Shown: positions 1-7,142, counted from the first letter of the stretch. The stretch: 16,584 nt of DNA from Clostridia bacterium (GCA_017549905.1 JAFYNC010000180.1:1-16584); one strand, 5' to 3'. Program-made: numbers and translations. Notes: generated by a model not told the origin, from the sequence alone.

Positions 1-266
1 ATGGCAGATTTTAAAACGATTTTACCTATTACTTCTGCGCCGTATTCCTTGTCTTCGGGCATATCCACATTTAGTAAAGCCTCTTGTGACTCATTTTCTG
101 CCTCAACAGAAATTTTCTCTCTAAGCTCGGATAATTCCTTCATAAGTTCTTCTGTTTTTAGTTTTAATTGCTCGTTTTCTTTTTCAAGTTGTTTGTTTAA
201 GGCTAACAAATCATCGGATTTTTTGAATAACTCAGTATTAAGTTTTAATAAATCTTTTTTTCTCAT
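1..266 (-). CDS. Coiled-coil protein, unknown function (partial, runs off left edge)
   Basis: The minus strand is open from an ATG at 266-264 to the window edge, giving 88 residues and no stop. The start has a good ribosome binding site (GGAG at 275-278 on the minus strand) and overlaps the stop of the upstream VanZ-family gene as ATGA, so the two are probably translationally coupled. Residues about 5-60 are rich in Lys, Glu and Leu with heptad-like spacing (LLKL, LFKK, LLAL, LEKENEQL, LKEL-like turns) and should form a coiled coil. An acidic linker follows, and then a segment containing GAEVIGKIV that looks like the start of a second structured region. There is no signal peptide or membrane segment in the visible part, so it is probably cytoplasmic. 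I do not recognise the family. The plus-strand ORF over the same bases is its shadow. Confidence 0.8.
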   Translation of the reverse strand, partial: MRKKDLLKLNTELFKKSDDLLALNKQLEKENEQLKLKTEELMKELSELREKISVEAENESQEALLNVDMPEDKEYGAEVIGKIVLKSA

Positions 267-757
267 ATATATCTCCTCAGTTTTTTAAGAAATCTTGAAT
301 TTGAAAATTTAATAAAAACAAACAAAAAAGTAATTGTGAGTAGGGCACCGCTCATATCTATACATACATCTCTGAATTCACAGCTTCTGCCGGGCACAAA
401 GCTTTGGTGTATTTCATCACTTACACAGTATAAAAGACAAATAACGGCGCTTAAAGCAGTGCGCAAGTTTAAAGGTATTTTCTTGTATGTAACAAGACTT
501 AAAAATGCAAGTACACCCATAAGGGCATAAGCGGTAAAATGTGCGCCTTTTCGCGCTATAAACTGAAAAGAACTAATAATTTCAGCTTGTTTTTGAGGTG
601 TAAGGTCTTCAAAATCATCTACTAAAAGGTTCACAAAAAATCTAATTACTGAACCGCTTGTAGTTGAAGATTTGTCAGCCGTTTGTGAAGACATACAAAA
701 AATAAACACCATAAGCGAAATTAGTAAAACTACAGTTATAATTCTAAAAAACTTCAT
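263..757 (-). CDS. VanZ-family membrane protein
   Basis: A 164-residue integral membrane protein with about four hydrophobic segments (roughly residues 5-22, 68-90, 98-113 and 135-152). It carries the marks of the VanZ-like family: a serine-rich stretch (SSQTADKSS) after the first membrane segment, RKGAHFTAY around residue 69, SDEIHQSFVPGR around 113-124 and an Asp-containing DVCIDMSGA before the last membrane segment. VanZ was named for low-level teicoplanin resistance, but most chromosomal homologues have no known role, so resistance should not be assumed. It lies just downstream of the terminator that closes the ftsEX/M23 operon, and its stop overlaps the start of the next gene as ATGA. 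No clear Shine-Dalgarno or promoter fits in the 17 bases between the terminator and the ATG, so expression may depend on read-through or on a promoter inside the M23 gene. Confidence 0.9.
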   Translation of the reverse strand: MKFFRIITVVLLISLMVFIFCMSSQTADKSSTTSGSVIRFFVNLLVDDFEDLTPQKQAEIISSFQFIARKGAHFTAYALMGVLAFLSLVTYKKIPLNLRTALSAVICLLYCVSDEIHQSFVPGRSCEFRDVCIDMSGALLTITFLFVFIKFSNSRFLKKLRRYI

Positions 758-774
758 ATAATCTACTCATTTCG

Positions 775-804
775 AAAAAATCCGTCATCGTTTAGATGAC
801 GGAT
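775..804 (-). terminator. Rho-independent terminator after the M23 peptidase gene
   Basis: A perfect 10-bp stem (780-789 with 795-804, loop 790-794) is followed on the minus strand by a run of T (780-775). It begins 6 bases after the peptidase stop codon and separates the ftsEX operon from the VanZ-family gene. Confidence 0.9.
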
Positions 805-810
805 GAAAAT

Positions 811-2019
811 TTATCCTACTTTTCTGAAATAGTTCATTGGGTTAACCCAACTGTCATTTTTCATAAGACCAAAGTGTAGGTGATAGCCAGTAGAGTCGCC
901 AGTTGTGCCCACATAGCCCAAAACCTGACCTTGCTTAACATACTGACCATTTTTAACAGCTACAGTGTCCATATGAGCATACATTGCTTTGTAAACCGAG
1001 CCACCAATGTTACCGTGGTTTACACCAACGTGGTTACCCCAACCGCTTCCGCATCTGCAACGGCTTGATTTTGTTTTGTGTGGACAATCGGTATATGTAC
1101 GGTAAACCGTACCATCAGTAATAGCAACAATGGGTTTGCCATATATCGAGCCGTTTGAGATGTCTATGCCATAGTGGGTAGTACCCCAACGCGGTCCATA
1201 ATAAGAGGTGATATTCATACAGCTTGGCACAGGCCAAATAAAGCCCTCAACTGTATTTATAAACGAGTTATGCTCTGCACCGCCATATAGAATTTCGTTA
1301 AGATATTGTTGCTTTTGTTTAATCTGCGCTTCAACGGCTTGATTATCCTTCTCGGCATCTTTTTGAGCAGAGTAAATTGAGTTATAAATCGATTGCGCCT
1401 CGTTTTCTTCGGCTTGCAACTGTTTTTGAGCCGCAAGAACGGTATTTTTTGCAGCAACCTGTTCTTCTAAAAGCTTTTTATTCTCTTGATTTTTTTCTTC
1501 AAGACTTTTTATAACCGCAGCTAAATCTTCAATCATTTTTTTATCGTGTGCGGAAACAGAAGAAGTAAGCTGAGCAAGTTGCAAAAACTGAGAAAAATCC
1601 TCAGCGCCTAACAAAATCTGAATGCCGCTGTTCTGATTACTCATATAAATTGCACGAAGCCTCTTTTTAAAGGTTGTTTTACTATCCTCAATTTCGGCAT
1701 TAGTAGCATCAATTTGTTTTTGATTTTCTGCTATTTTTGAGTTAATAGAATTAATTTGGCTGTTGCATTTATTGATTTGTGCTTGTGTATTACTGATTTT
1801 TTTCTGCACAGCCGCAAGAACTGCCGCTTGGTTGTTTTTGTCCTTTTTAAGCTTGGCAATTTCAGCCTCAATTTTTTTCGATTCTTCCTGTAACTTTGCT
1901 ATTTCGTTGCGCAAATCACTTTCGGTATCAGCATTAACGTATAAAGGCAAATTAATTGCTGTTACAAAAAGAAAAACAGATAATACAAGCGAAAGAATAC
2001 GTTTTAGGGTTTTATTCAT
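811..2019 (-). CDS. Secreted coiled-coil M23 (LytM) peptidase / murein hydrolase of the EnvC-PcsB type
   Basis: A 402-residue exported protein. The signal peptide is at 1-30 (Lys-rich start, hydrophobic core, likely cut after VNA). A long Lys/Glu/Gln-rich coiled coil spans about 32-245, and a C-terminal M23/LytM domain spans about 260-400. The zinc ligands of an active M23 enzyme are visible: H282 and D286 in HYGID, and H380/H382 in HLHFG, with the usual H349 in YAHM. It is therefore probably catalytic, cutting peptidoglycan peptides, rather than a pure activator. Directly after ftsE and ftsX, it fits the pattern in which FtsEX controls a coiled-coil hydrolase (PcsB, CwlO, EnvC partners). The start has a strong GGAGG 5 bases upstream. 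Unusual is a cysteine cluster inside the LytM domain, C312-x8-C321-x-C323, where textbook members have a short loop; it could be a disulfide or metal site. Confidence 0.93.
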   Translation of the reverse strand: MNKTLKRILSLVLSVFLFVTAINLPLYVNADTESDLRNEIAKLQEESKKIEAEIAKLKKDKNNQAAVLAAVQKKISNTQAQINKCNSQINSINSKIAENQKQIDATNAEIEDSKTTFKKRLRAIYMSNQNSGIQILLGAEDFSQFLQLAQLTSSVSAHDKKMIEDLAAVIKSLEEKNQENKKLLEEQVAAKNTVLAAQKQLQAEENEAQSIYNSIYSAQKDAEKDNQAVEAQIKQKQQYLNEILYGGAEHNSFINTVEGFIWPVPSCMNITSYYGPRWGTTHYGIDISNGSIYGKPIVAITDGTVYRTYTDCPHKTKSSRCRCGSGWGNHVGVNHGNIGGSVYKAMYAHMDTVAVKNGQYVKQGQVLGYVGTTGDSTGYHLHFGLMKNDSWVNPMNYFRKVG

Positions 2020-2046
2020 AAAATCCTCCGTAAAAATAAGGGTTTG

Positions 2047-3078
2047 CTAAATAGCAGCAAATTCGCTGCCTTCTTTTTTGAGGTATTTGCTTATCATAAT
2101 AACACTACCGATAATACCGGCTAAAACACCTATAGCCATAAATAATGCTAATAGTATCCATGCCATATCGCCGTATTTAACAATGTCGTTTGTTCCAAGT
2201 GTTGAAATAATAGTTTCGGTTGATACTCTGTAACAGAAATAAAGTATACCCTCTGCAATAAGGGCAGAGATAAGACCTATCAGCATACCTTCAACCACAA
2301 AGGGAATACGGACAAACGCATCGGTAGCGCCGACAGCTTTCATTATGCTGATTTCAAGCTTTCTTGTGTACATAGTAACACGAATTGTGTTAGAAACAAT
2401 AACAAGGGAAATCAGAACAAGAATCGCAATAATCCAAACGCCCGCAACACCAAGACCTGTTTTAATTGAATTAATTTTTTCTGCAAGGTCATCGTAAGAC
2501 TGAATAGCGCTAATAGCGTCCATCTCTCTTATTTTTTCAACTGTTTGGCCAAAAAGTGCCATATCCTTCATTTTGATTTTTGCGGCACAGGATATTGGAT
2601 TGCCGTATTCATCGTCAAGGAAGGTGAAATACTCTTCCTGACCTTCAAGCATAGATTCTTTAACTGAATTCAAGCCTTCTTCGCTCGAAACAAATATAAC
2701 CTCTGCCACATTTGGAAGCTTTGCAATTTCATCGCAAAGAGCCTTTGCTTCTTCTTCGTTGTGAATAACATAATCAGAAGCTTTTATTCCGTTTTTATCG
2801 GCTTCTTCAGTGCTTTCAGCTTCGGTAGTTTCTGAAGAAGTGTCGTCAGTATCGTTATCGTAAAGCGCCCAGCTATAGTCTTTCATATAAGCCATAACAA
2901 CATTTTGTTGTTCAAGGTTTCCGATAGCTTTGCTAACATTTTCGGAAATTAATACTGCAAGACCGATTATAACCATACATGCAACAAGAACACCAACAGA
3001 AGCTATTGTCATAAGTCGGTTAGACCAAGTGTTTTTAACACCCTCGCCAGCGAGGTATTTTATACTTCCTAATTTCAT
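2047..3078 (-). CDS. ftsX: Cell-division ABC transporter permease-like protein FtsX
   Basis: A 343-residue membrane protein with FtsX topology: a cytoplasmic N-terminus, one membrane segment (about 22-45), a large extracellular domain (about 46-208) and three C-terminal membrane segments (about 211-232, 260-283 and 306-330). The cytoplasmic loop after the second membrane segment reads RKLEISIMKAVGAT, the conserved coupling region that meets the ATPase. FtsX does not transport a solute; it passes FtsE ATPase movement to an extracellular hydrolase, here the adjacent M23 protein. Its ATG shares a base with the ftsE stop (TAATG on the minus strand, 3080-3076), which suggests coupled translation at equal amounts. 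Residues about 74-96 of the extracellular domain are an acidic Asp/Ser/Thr/Glu-rich low-complexity stretch, which makes this protein somewhat longer than the common length near 300. Confidence 0.95.
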   Translation of the reverse strand: MKLGSIKYLAGEGVKNTWSNRLMTIASVGVLVACMVIIGLAVLISENVSKAIGNLEQQNVVMAYMKDYSWALYDNDTDDTSSETTEAESTEEADKNGIKASDYVIHNEEEAKALCDEIAKLPNVAEVIFVSSEEGLNSVKESMLEGQEEYFTFLDDEYGNPISCAAKIKMKDMALFGQTVEKIREMDAISAIQSYDDLAEKINSIKTGLGVAGVWIIAILVLISLVIVSNTIRVTMYTRKLEISIMKAVGATDAFVRIPFVVEGMLIGLISALIAEGILYFCYRVSTETIISTLGTNDIVKYGDMAWILLALFMAIGVLAGIIGSVIMISKYLKKEGSEFAAI

Positions 3079-3800
3079 TAAAGGGTACCTCCGGCGTTAT
3101 CTGCTACAATTTTACCTCTATCCAGCATAATTACTCGGTGCTGGAAGTCGCGAACGAGGTTATGGTCGTGTGTTACCATAAGAATAGTTGTGCCTTGTCT
3201 ATTAATTTCGGTAAGCATAGTTACAATTTCATAAGACATATTGGGGTCAACATTACCTGTGGGCTCATCTGCAATAATAATATCAGGATTATTAACAAGC
3301 GCACGTGCGAGACCCACACGTTGTTGCTCACCACCTGAAAGTTGAGAGGGCATTGAACGTGCTTTGTGACCAAGACCAACCTTAGCCAAAGCCTTTGTAA
3401 CCTCACGACGAACATCTTTGCCTGCGGCGCCAACAACATGCATTGCAAATGCAACGTTTTGATATACATTCATTGTAGGAATTAATCTGAAATCCTGAAA
3501 TACTATGCCCATAGTTCTTCTGAGCATCGGTACTTGCTTACGTTTCATACCTGTAAGGTTAAAACCGTTTACAATTATTTTTCCTGTGTTGGCTTTTTCT
3601 TCGCGCATAATAAGCTTCATAAAGGTACTTTTACCCGCGCCTGAAGAGCCAACCACAAACACAAATTCACCCTTTGCTATGCTGATGTTAACATCTTCTA
3701 AAGCGTGAGTGCCTGTTTGGTAGGTTTTTGAAACACCGCGAAACTCAATAATAGGCTTTTGCGGCATTGAATTTTCGTTGCTGCTTGAAAACTGTTCCAT
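3078..3800 (-). CDS. ftsE: Cell-division ATP-binding protein FtsE
   Basis: A 240-residue ABC ATPase with every motif in place: Walker A GSSGAGKST at 51-59, Q-loop FQD at 101-103, signature LSGGEQQR at 154-161, Walker B IIIADEP at 174-180 with catalytic E179, and the H-loop histidine in VTHDH at 211. The EFRGVSKTY start of the fold and the gene order ftsE-ftsX-M23 peptidase identify it as FtsE rather than a general exporter ATPase. It would sit on the inner face of the membrane with FtsX and power control of wall hydrolysis at division or elongation. The ORF starts with an extra 12-residue polar N-terminus; the ATG at 3800 has only a weak ribosome binding site. A second ATG at codon 12 is no better placed, so the start is somewhat uncertain. 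It follows the regulator gene by 17 bases. Confidence 0.95.
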   Translation of the reverse strand: MEQFSSSNENSMPQKPIIEFRGVSKTYQTGTHALEDVNISIAKGEFVFVVGSSGAGKSTFMKLIMREEKANTGKIIVNGFNLTGMKRKQVPMLRRTMGIVFQDFRLIPTMNVYQNVAFAMHVVGAAGKDVRREVTKALAKVGLGHKARSMPSQLSGGEQQRVGLARALVNNPDIIIADEPTGNVDPNMSYEIVTMLTEINRQGTTILMVTHDHNLVRDFQHRVIMLDRGKIVADNAGGTL

Positions 3801-3817
3801 TAAACTGTTCTGCTTTC

Positions 3818-4894
3818 TTAATATTTGATAGGATTGCTCTTTAGGTATTTGTTAACCATAAGCGCAATTTTAAAGATAATAGCGTGGTCAAATTCACGAA
3901 GGTCAAGACCTGTGATTTTCTTGATTTTTTCAAGTCTGTAAACCAAGGTGTTTCTATGAACGAAAAGTCTTCTTGATGTTTCGGAAACGTTAAGATTATT
4001 TTCGAAGAAACGCTGAATTGTAAATAAAGTTTCTTGATCAAGACTTTCAATAGAACCTAATTTAAAAACTTCCCTTAAGAATGTTTCGCAAAGTGTGGTA
4101 GGTAACTGATAAATAAGACGTGCGATTCCTAAGTTATCGTAAGCCACTATTGTTTTTTCGGTATCAAAAACTTTACCTACTTCAAGAGCGGTCTGAGCTT
4201 CCTTAAAGGAACGCGCAAGGTCTTTAAGGTTATCAACGGTAGTACCAATACCGATAACAACATGAGCATAAAATTCACCCGAAATTGTATCAGCAATAGA
4301 AGATGCCAATTTTTCAACTGTTTTGGGGTCGATACCGGGCTTTGTTTCTTTAACAAGAGCTATATCATTTTCGTTAATGCTTATAACAAAATCCTTTGCT
4401 TTATCGGGGAAGAGATTTTGAACAATATCATAAATTGATATTTCGGTCTGTTCGGTAGAACGAATAAGTATAACAGTGCGCATAACATCGCTGTTAAAGT
4501 AGAGTTCACGCGCCTTAAGATATATATCACCGGGAAGAATATTATCAAGAATAATGTTCTTAATAAAATTACCGCGGTCATACTTTTCATCATAATAGAA
4601 TTTTATATTTGCAAAAGAAACAGCCAAAACCGAGGCATATTTAGATGCTAAAAGGTCTTCACCCTCTACAAATACGGTGTAATTAGCACCCTGTGAAGAA
4701 GCAAGACTTTTATAGGTGAGTCCACCTAAAACGATAAGCTCATTAGCTGTTATGGTAAATGCTTCCACTGTTTCACCGATTTTGCCAAGCTCTGAGCAGG
4801 CGATTATAGTGTAATTTTCATCAATAACACCAAAGGTTCGGTCGATAGAATCTTTCATTTGATGAATTACACCCTGAAATAAGCGGTTTGCCAT
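3818..4894 (-). CDS. PucR/CdaR-type transcriptional regulator with C-terminal HTH
   Basis: A 358-residue regulator. The N-terminal third (about 1-105) resembles a small sensing domain. The middle (about 125-255) looks like the GGDEF-like domain of the CdaR group. The C-terminus (about 290-350) is the PucR-type helix-turn-helix, with FFENNLNVSETSRRLFVHRN and the tail NTLVYRLEKIKKITG that defines this family. Members usually bind DNA in response to a small metabolite; no ligand can be named here. I chose the ATG at 4894 over the GTG at 4906 because the site AAAGGAAG (4913-4906) lies 11 bases before the ATG but overlaps the GTG. It is the first gene of an operon with ftsE, ftsX and the M23 peptidase, so autoregulation and control of division genes are plausible but inferred. 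Confidence 0.88.
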   Translation of the reverse strand: MANRLFQGVIHQMKDSIDRTFGVIDENYTIIACSELGKIGETVEAFTITANELIVLGGLTYKSLASSQGANYTVFVEGEDLLASKYASVLAVSFANIKFYYDEKYDRGNFIKNIILDNILPGDIYLKARELYFNSDVMRTVILIRSTEQTEISIYDIVQNLFPDKAKDFVISINENDIALVKETKPGIDPKTVEKLASSIADTISGEFYAHVVIGIGTTVDNLKDLARSFKEAQTALEVGKVFDTEKTIVAYDNLGIARLIYQLPTTLCETFLREVFKLGSIESLDQETLFTIQRFFENNLNVSETSRRLFVHRNTLVYRLEKIKKITGLDLREFDHAIIFKIALMVNKYLKSNPIKY

Positions 4895-4905
4895 AGTAAA
4901 ATACA

Positions 4906-4913
4906 CTTCCTTT
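4906..4913 (-). promoter_or_regulatory. Ribosome binding site that sets the regulator start
   Basis: AAAGGAAG on the minus strand. It lies 11 bases before ATG 4894, whereas its last base is the first base of the alternative GTG at 4906, which excludes that start. Confidence 0.65.
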
Positions 4914-4951
4914 ATATAAATAGATATAATAATTAGAATTATACATCTTCT

Positions 4952-4980
4952 ATTCTACACAATATTTAGTGATTTTTCAA
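4952..4980 (-). promoter_or_regulatory. Sigma-A type promoter of the regulator-ftsE-ftsX-M23 operon
   Basis: The minus strand has TTGAAA (4980-4975), a 17-base spacer and TAGAAT (4957-4952), each 5 of 6 to consensus. Transcription would start near 4945 and give a leader of about 50 bases before ATG 4894. Confidence 0.72.
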
Positions 4981-5060
4981 GTGTTAAATACAAAAAAAGC
5001 GAAAAAAGTTACAAATATGTTACAGTGTGCTATTTTTTATCTGTTTGGTTTGAAAAAGGA

Positions 5061-5089
5061 TTGACAACAGATAAAAAAATTGCTAAATT
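5061..5089 (+). promoter_or_regulatory. Promoter of the EamA transporter gene
   Basis: The consensus -35 TTGACA (5061-5066), a 17-base spacer and TAAATT (5084-5089) preceded by TG at 5081-5082 (extended -10). The predicted start near 5096 leaves a leader of only about 12 bases, which contains the site GGGTGAG (5096-5102). Confidence 0.75.
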
Positions 5090-5107
5090 TACATCGGGTG
5101 AGTTGTT

Positions 5108-6016
5108 ATGATTGCTAAAAAACATACGTTGGGAATTCTCGCGGCGCTTATAGCTAATGTTATTTTTGGATTCAGCTTTATTTTCTCAAAATTAGCTTTA
5201 GAAATTTCAGAGCCGTTTGTAATTTTAAGCGCAAGATTTACAATTAGTTTTATTGTGCTTAACATTCTTTTGCTAACGGGTAAATTTAAGATAGACTTAA
5301 AAGGCAAGCCAAAGCTAAAACTTATTTTAATGGGGCTTATGCAACCGCTTTTTTATTTCATTTTTGAGTTATACGGTTTATCACTTGTATCTTCGGCGCT
5401 TTCGGGTGTGATAATCGCGTTAGTACCTGTTTTGGTTATGCTTTTAGCAATCTGTTTTTTAAATGAAAAACCCTCTTTTTTGCAGATTGTCTGCACAGGG
5501 TTATCAATAATAGGTGTAAGCCTCATAAGTGTCATATCAAATGACGGCTCAAAGAATTATTTGCTTGGTGTAATACTGCTAATCTGCGCGGTTGTTTGCG
5601 CGGCTTTCTTTAACATTTTAAGCAGACATGAGTCTAAAAATTTCAGTCCCTTTGAAAGAACTTATATGATGTTTTTATTGGCGGCAGTAGGTTTTAATGC
5701 AATTTCGTTTGCAAGGTATAGGGGAGATTACCTGCCAAAGCTTTTTGATGCTATAAAAACACCTGAGTTTTTGATTGCGGTTTTTTATCTTGCAGTGCTT
5801 TCTTCGGTTGTGGCATTTTTGCTTTATAATTATTCTACTACACAAATAAGTGTCTTGCAATCAGCATCTTTTTCCAATATCATAACAGTTGTAACTGTGT
5901 TGGCAGGAATATTTATTTTAAAAGAAAAATTCGGTGTTTTAGAATGTATTCTTTGTTTACTTATAATTTTTGGTGTTTGGGGTGTAAACAGTTTTACATC
6001 AAAGAACAAAAAATAA
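5108..6016 (+). CDS. EamA/DMT-family membrane transporter
   Basis: A 302-residue, very hydrophobic protein with two repeated EamA units (about 9-140 and 150-295) and about ten membrane helices, the normal design and length for drug/metabolite transporters. Visible family marks are the N-terminal ALIANVIFGFSFIFSKLAL, the ARF segment after helix two and the ALVPVLVMLLA-type helix with the following LNEKPS; the second half repeats this as AGIFILKEKFG. Substrates in this family range from amino acids to nucleotides and drugs, and nothing here indicates which. The gene stands alone: it has its own strong promoter, it diverges from the ftsEX operon, and it ends at a terminator shared with the convergent rpsF operon. 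The start is fixed by GGGTGAG five bases before the ATG. Confidence 0.92.
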   Translation: MIAKKHTLGILAALIANVIFGFSFIFSKLALEISEPFVILSARFTISFIVLNILLLTGKFKIDLKGKPKLKLILMGLMQPLFYFIFELYGLSLVSSALSGVIIALVPVLVMLLAICFLNEKPSFLQIVCTGLSIIGVSLISVISNDGSKNYLLGVILLICAVVCAAFFNILSRHESKNFSPFERTYMMFLLAAVGFNAISFARYRGDYLPKLFDAIKTPEFLIAVFYLAVLSSVVAFLLYNYSTTQISVLQSASFSNIITVVTVLAGIFILKEKFGVLECILCLLIIFGVWGVNSFTSKNKK

Positions 6017-6046
6017 AGCGCTGTGCTAAAAGCACAGCGCTTGTTT
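6016..6046. terminator. Bidirectional terminator between the EamA gene and rpsR
   Basis: An 11-bp perfect stem (6016-6026 with 6032-6042, loop 6027-6031). The plus strand continues as TTGTTTCTTT and the minus strand as TTTATTTTTTG, so it can end both convergent transcripts. The final base of the EamA stop codon lies in the stem. Confidence 0.9.
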
Positions 6047-6051
6047 CTTTA

Positions 6052-6297
6052 TTAATCGTTTACGTAAGGAAGTAAAGCCATCTGACGTGCACGCTTAATA
6101 GCGGTGGTGATTTCACGCTGATGAGCAGCGCAAGTGCCTGTTGCACGGCGGGGAAGAATCTTAGCGCGTTCAGAAATGAACTTGCGAAGACGAGCTACAT
6201 CCTTATAATCAATGCTTTCAACACGATCAACGCAGAAATGGCAAACCTTCTTGCGAGGTTTCTTATGCATAGGTCTATCGTTTCTCTCGTTTTCCAT
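6052..6297 (-). CDS. rpsR: 30S ribosomal protein S18
   Basis: An 81-residue basic protein, typical for S18, with the core [19 protein letters not shown] followed by [15 protein letters not shown]. It binds 16S rRNA as a partner of S6 in the platform of the small subunit. It keeps a CxxC pair (residues 19 and 22, in CHFC) plus a later Cys-x-x-His (TCAAH), the pattern of the zinc-binding form of S18; other bacteria have lost these cysteines. It is the last gene of the rpsF-ssb-rpsR operon, 35 bases after ssb, with a strong AAGGAGG before the ATG. Confidence 0.97.
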   Translation of the reverse strand: MENERNDRPMHKKPRKKVCHFCVDRVESIDYKDVARLRKFISERAKILPRRATGTCAAHQREITTAIKRARQMALLPYVND

Positions 6298-6332
6298 TTT
6301 AAAAGCCTCCTTAAAATTATTTTTAGGCTACA

Positions 6333-6755
6333 TTAGAACGGTAAATCGTCATCAGTAGCATCGCCTAAATCGGCGAAATCGTTTACGTCAGCATTGCTGA
6401 ATGAAGCAGGAACGCTATCTGCAGGAGCAGATGAATCTCTCTTCGACTCAACAAACTGAACATTGTTTGCAACTACTTCAAATGCTGTACGGTTGTTGCC
6501 GTTCTTATCCTGATATCTTCTGGTCTGAATAGAGCCTTCAATACCGATAAGATTACCTTTTTTGAAGTATTTTGTTATGAATTCCGCAGTTTGACGCCAA
6601 GCAACAATATTAATAAAATCTGCTTGACGGTCTTCTCCGGAACGGTAATTACGGTTCACAGCGATGGAGAAGGTTGTAACCGAAATGCCGTTAGGAGTGG
6701 TCTTAAGTTCGGGGTCAGCAGTTAAGCGACCTGTTAAAACTACTAAATTAAACAT
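6333..6755 (-). CDS. ssb: Single-stranded DNA-binding protein
   Basis: A 140-residue SSB. The OB fold covers about 1-104, beginning FNLVVLTGRLTADPELK and including the DFINIVAWRQTAEF strand-helix region and the GSIQTRRYQDKNG loop. A flexible Ser/Asp/Ala-rich linker leads to the C-terminal tip DDDLPF, the conserved acidic tail that recruits replication and repair proteins. It would coat single-stranded DNA as a tetramer at the fork. Its place between rpsF and rpsR is the standard Bacillota arrangement. The GGAGG site lies in the 16-base gap after the rpsF stop. Confidence 0.98.
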   Translation of the reverse strand: MFNLVVLTGRLTADPELKTTPNGISVTTFSIAVNRNYRSGEDRQADFINIVAWRQTAEFITKYFKKGNLIGIEGSIQTRRYQDKNGNNRTAFEVVANNVQFVESKRDSSAPADSVPASFSNADVNDFADLGDATDDDLPF

Positions 6756-6771
6756 TCCTTTTTTTCCTCCA

Positions 6772-7053
6772 TTACTTCTTGATTACCATAACGCGTAAAA
6801 CACCGTCGGTAATCTTTACGATACGCTCAAGCTCAGCGGGGAAATTAGGATCGCTTTCAAAATTATAGAAAACATAGTAACCCTCAGCCTCATCATTGAT
6901 GAGATATGCAAGACGACGCTTGCCCCAATCATCAACGCTTTCAATGGTACCGTTTTTTGCGATGAGGTCATTAATCTTCTCTTTAAGAGTTGCGGTAGCT
7001 TCTTCACCGTTCTTTACTGAAAAGATAACGCCTGCCTCATACTTATTGGTCAT
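6772..7053 (-). CDS. rpsF: 30S ribosomal protein S6
   Basis: A 93-residue S6 with the ferredoxin-like pattern: an N-terminal strand (KYEAGVIFSV), a helix (ATLKEKINDLIAKNG), then WGKRRLAYLINDEAEGYYVFYNF, in which WGKRRLAY and the YYV strand are family hallmarks, and a last strand VLRVMVIKK. It binds S18 and rRNA in the 30S platform. It is the first gene of the operon, behind a near-perfect promoter and an approximately 80-base leader with two hairpins. In other bacteria the S6:S18 complex represses this operon by binding its leader, so a similar control is plausible here. Confidence 0.97.
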   Translation of the reverse strand: MTNKYEAGVIFSVKNGEEATATLKEKINDLIAKNGTIESVDDWGKRRLAYLINDEAEGYYVFYNFESDPNFPAELERIVKITDGVLRVMVIKK

Positions 7054-7061
7054 TTACTTTG

Positions 7062-7136
7062 CACCTCCCTTTGGACTTTTGGCCTCAATCTAAAATTGAA
7101 GCAAGGAGCTAAATGCACATAGTATTCCATTTAGCG
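7062..7136 (-). promoter_or_regulatory. Structured leader of the rpsF operon
   Basis: The minus-strand transcript begins with an 8-bp perfect stem (7135-7128 with 7115-7108, 12-base loop), then an 8-bp stem with one G-U pair (7102-7095 with 7089-7082). Just before the second stem lies CUCCUU (7108-7103), which can pair with AAGGGAG of the Shine-Dalgarno region (about 7072-7065) with one bulged G, offering a way to hide the ribosome binding site. Leaders bound by S6:S18 are known in front of rpsF; I could not recognise their conserved CCG bulge here, so equivalence is unproven. Confidence 0.5.
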
Positions 7137-7142
7137 TGGTAT

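Noticed and set aside
1..288. Plus-strand 95-residue open frame at the left edge
   Set aside because: It is Ser/Phe-rich, which is what the antisense of a Lys/Glu-rich coiled coil gives. The minus-strand frame has a good ribosome binding site and ATGA coupling.
4904..4906. GTG as start of the PucR/CdaR-type regulator
   Set aside because: The only ribosome binding site overlaps this codon; ATG 4894 has correct spacing.
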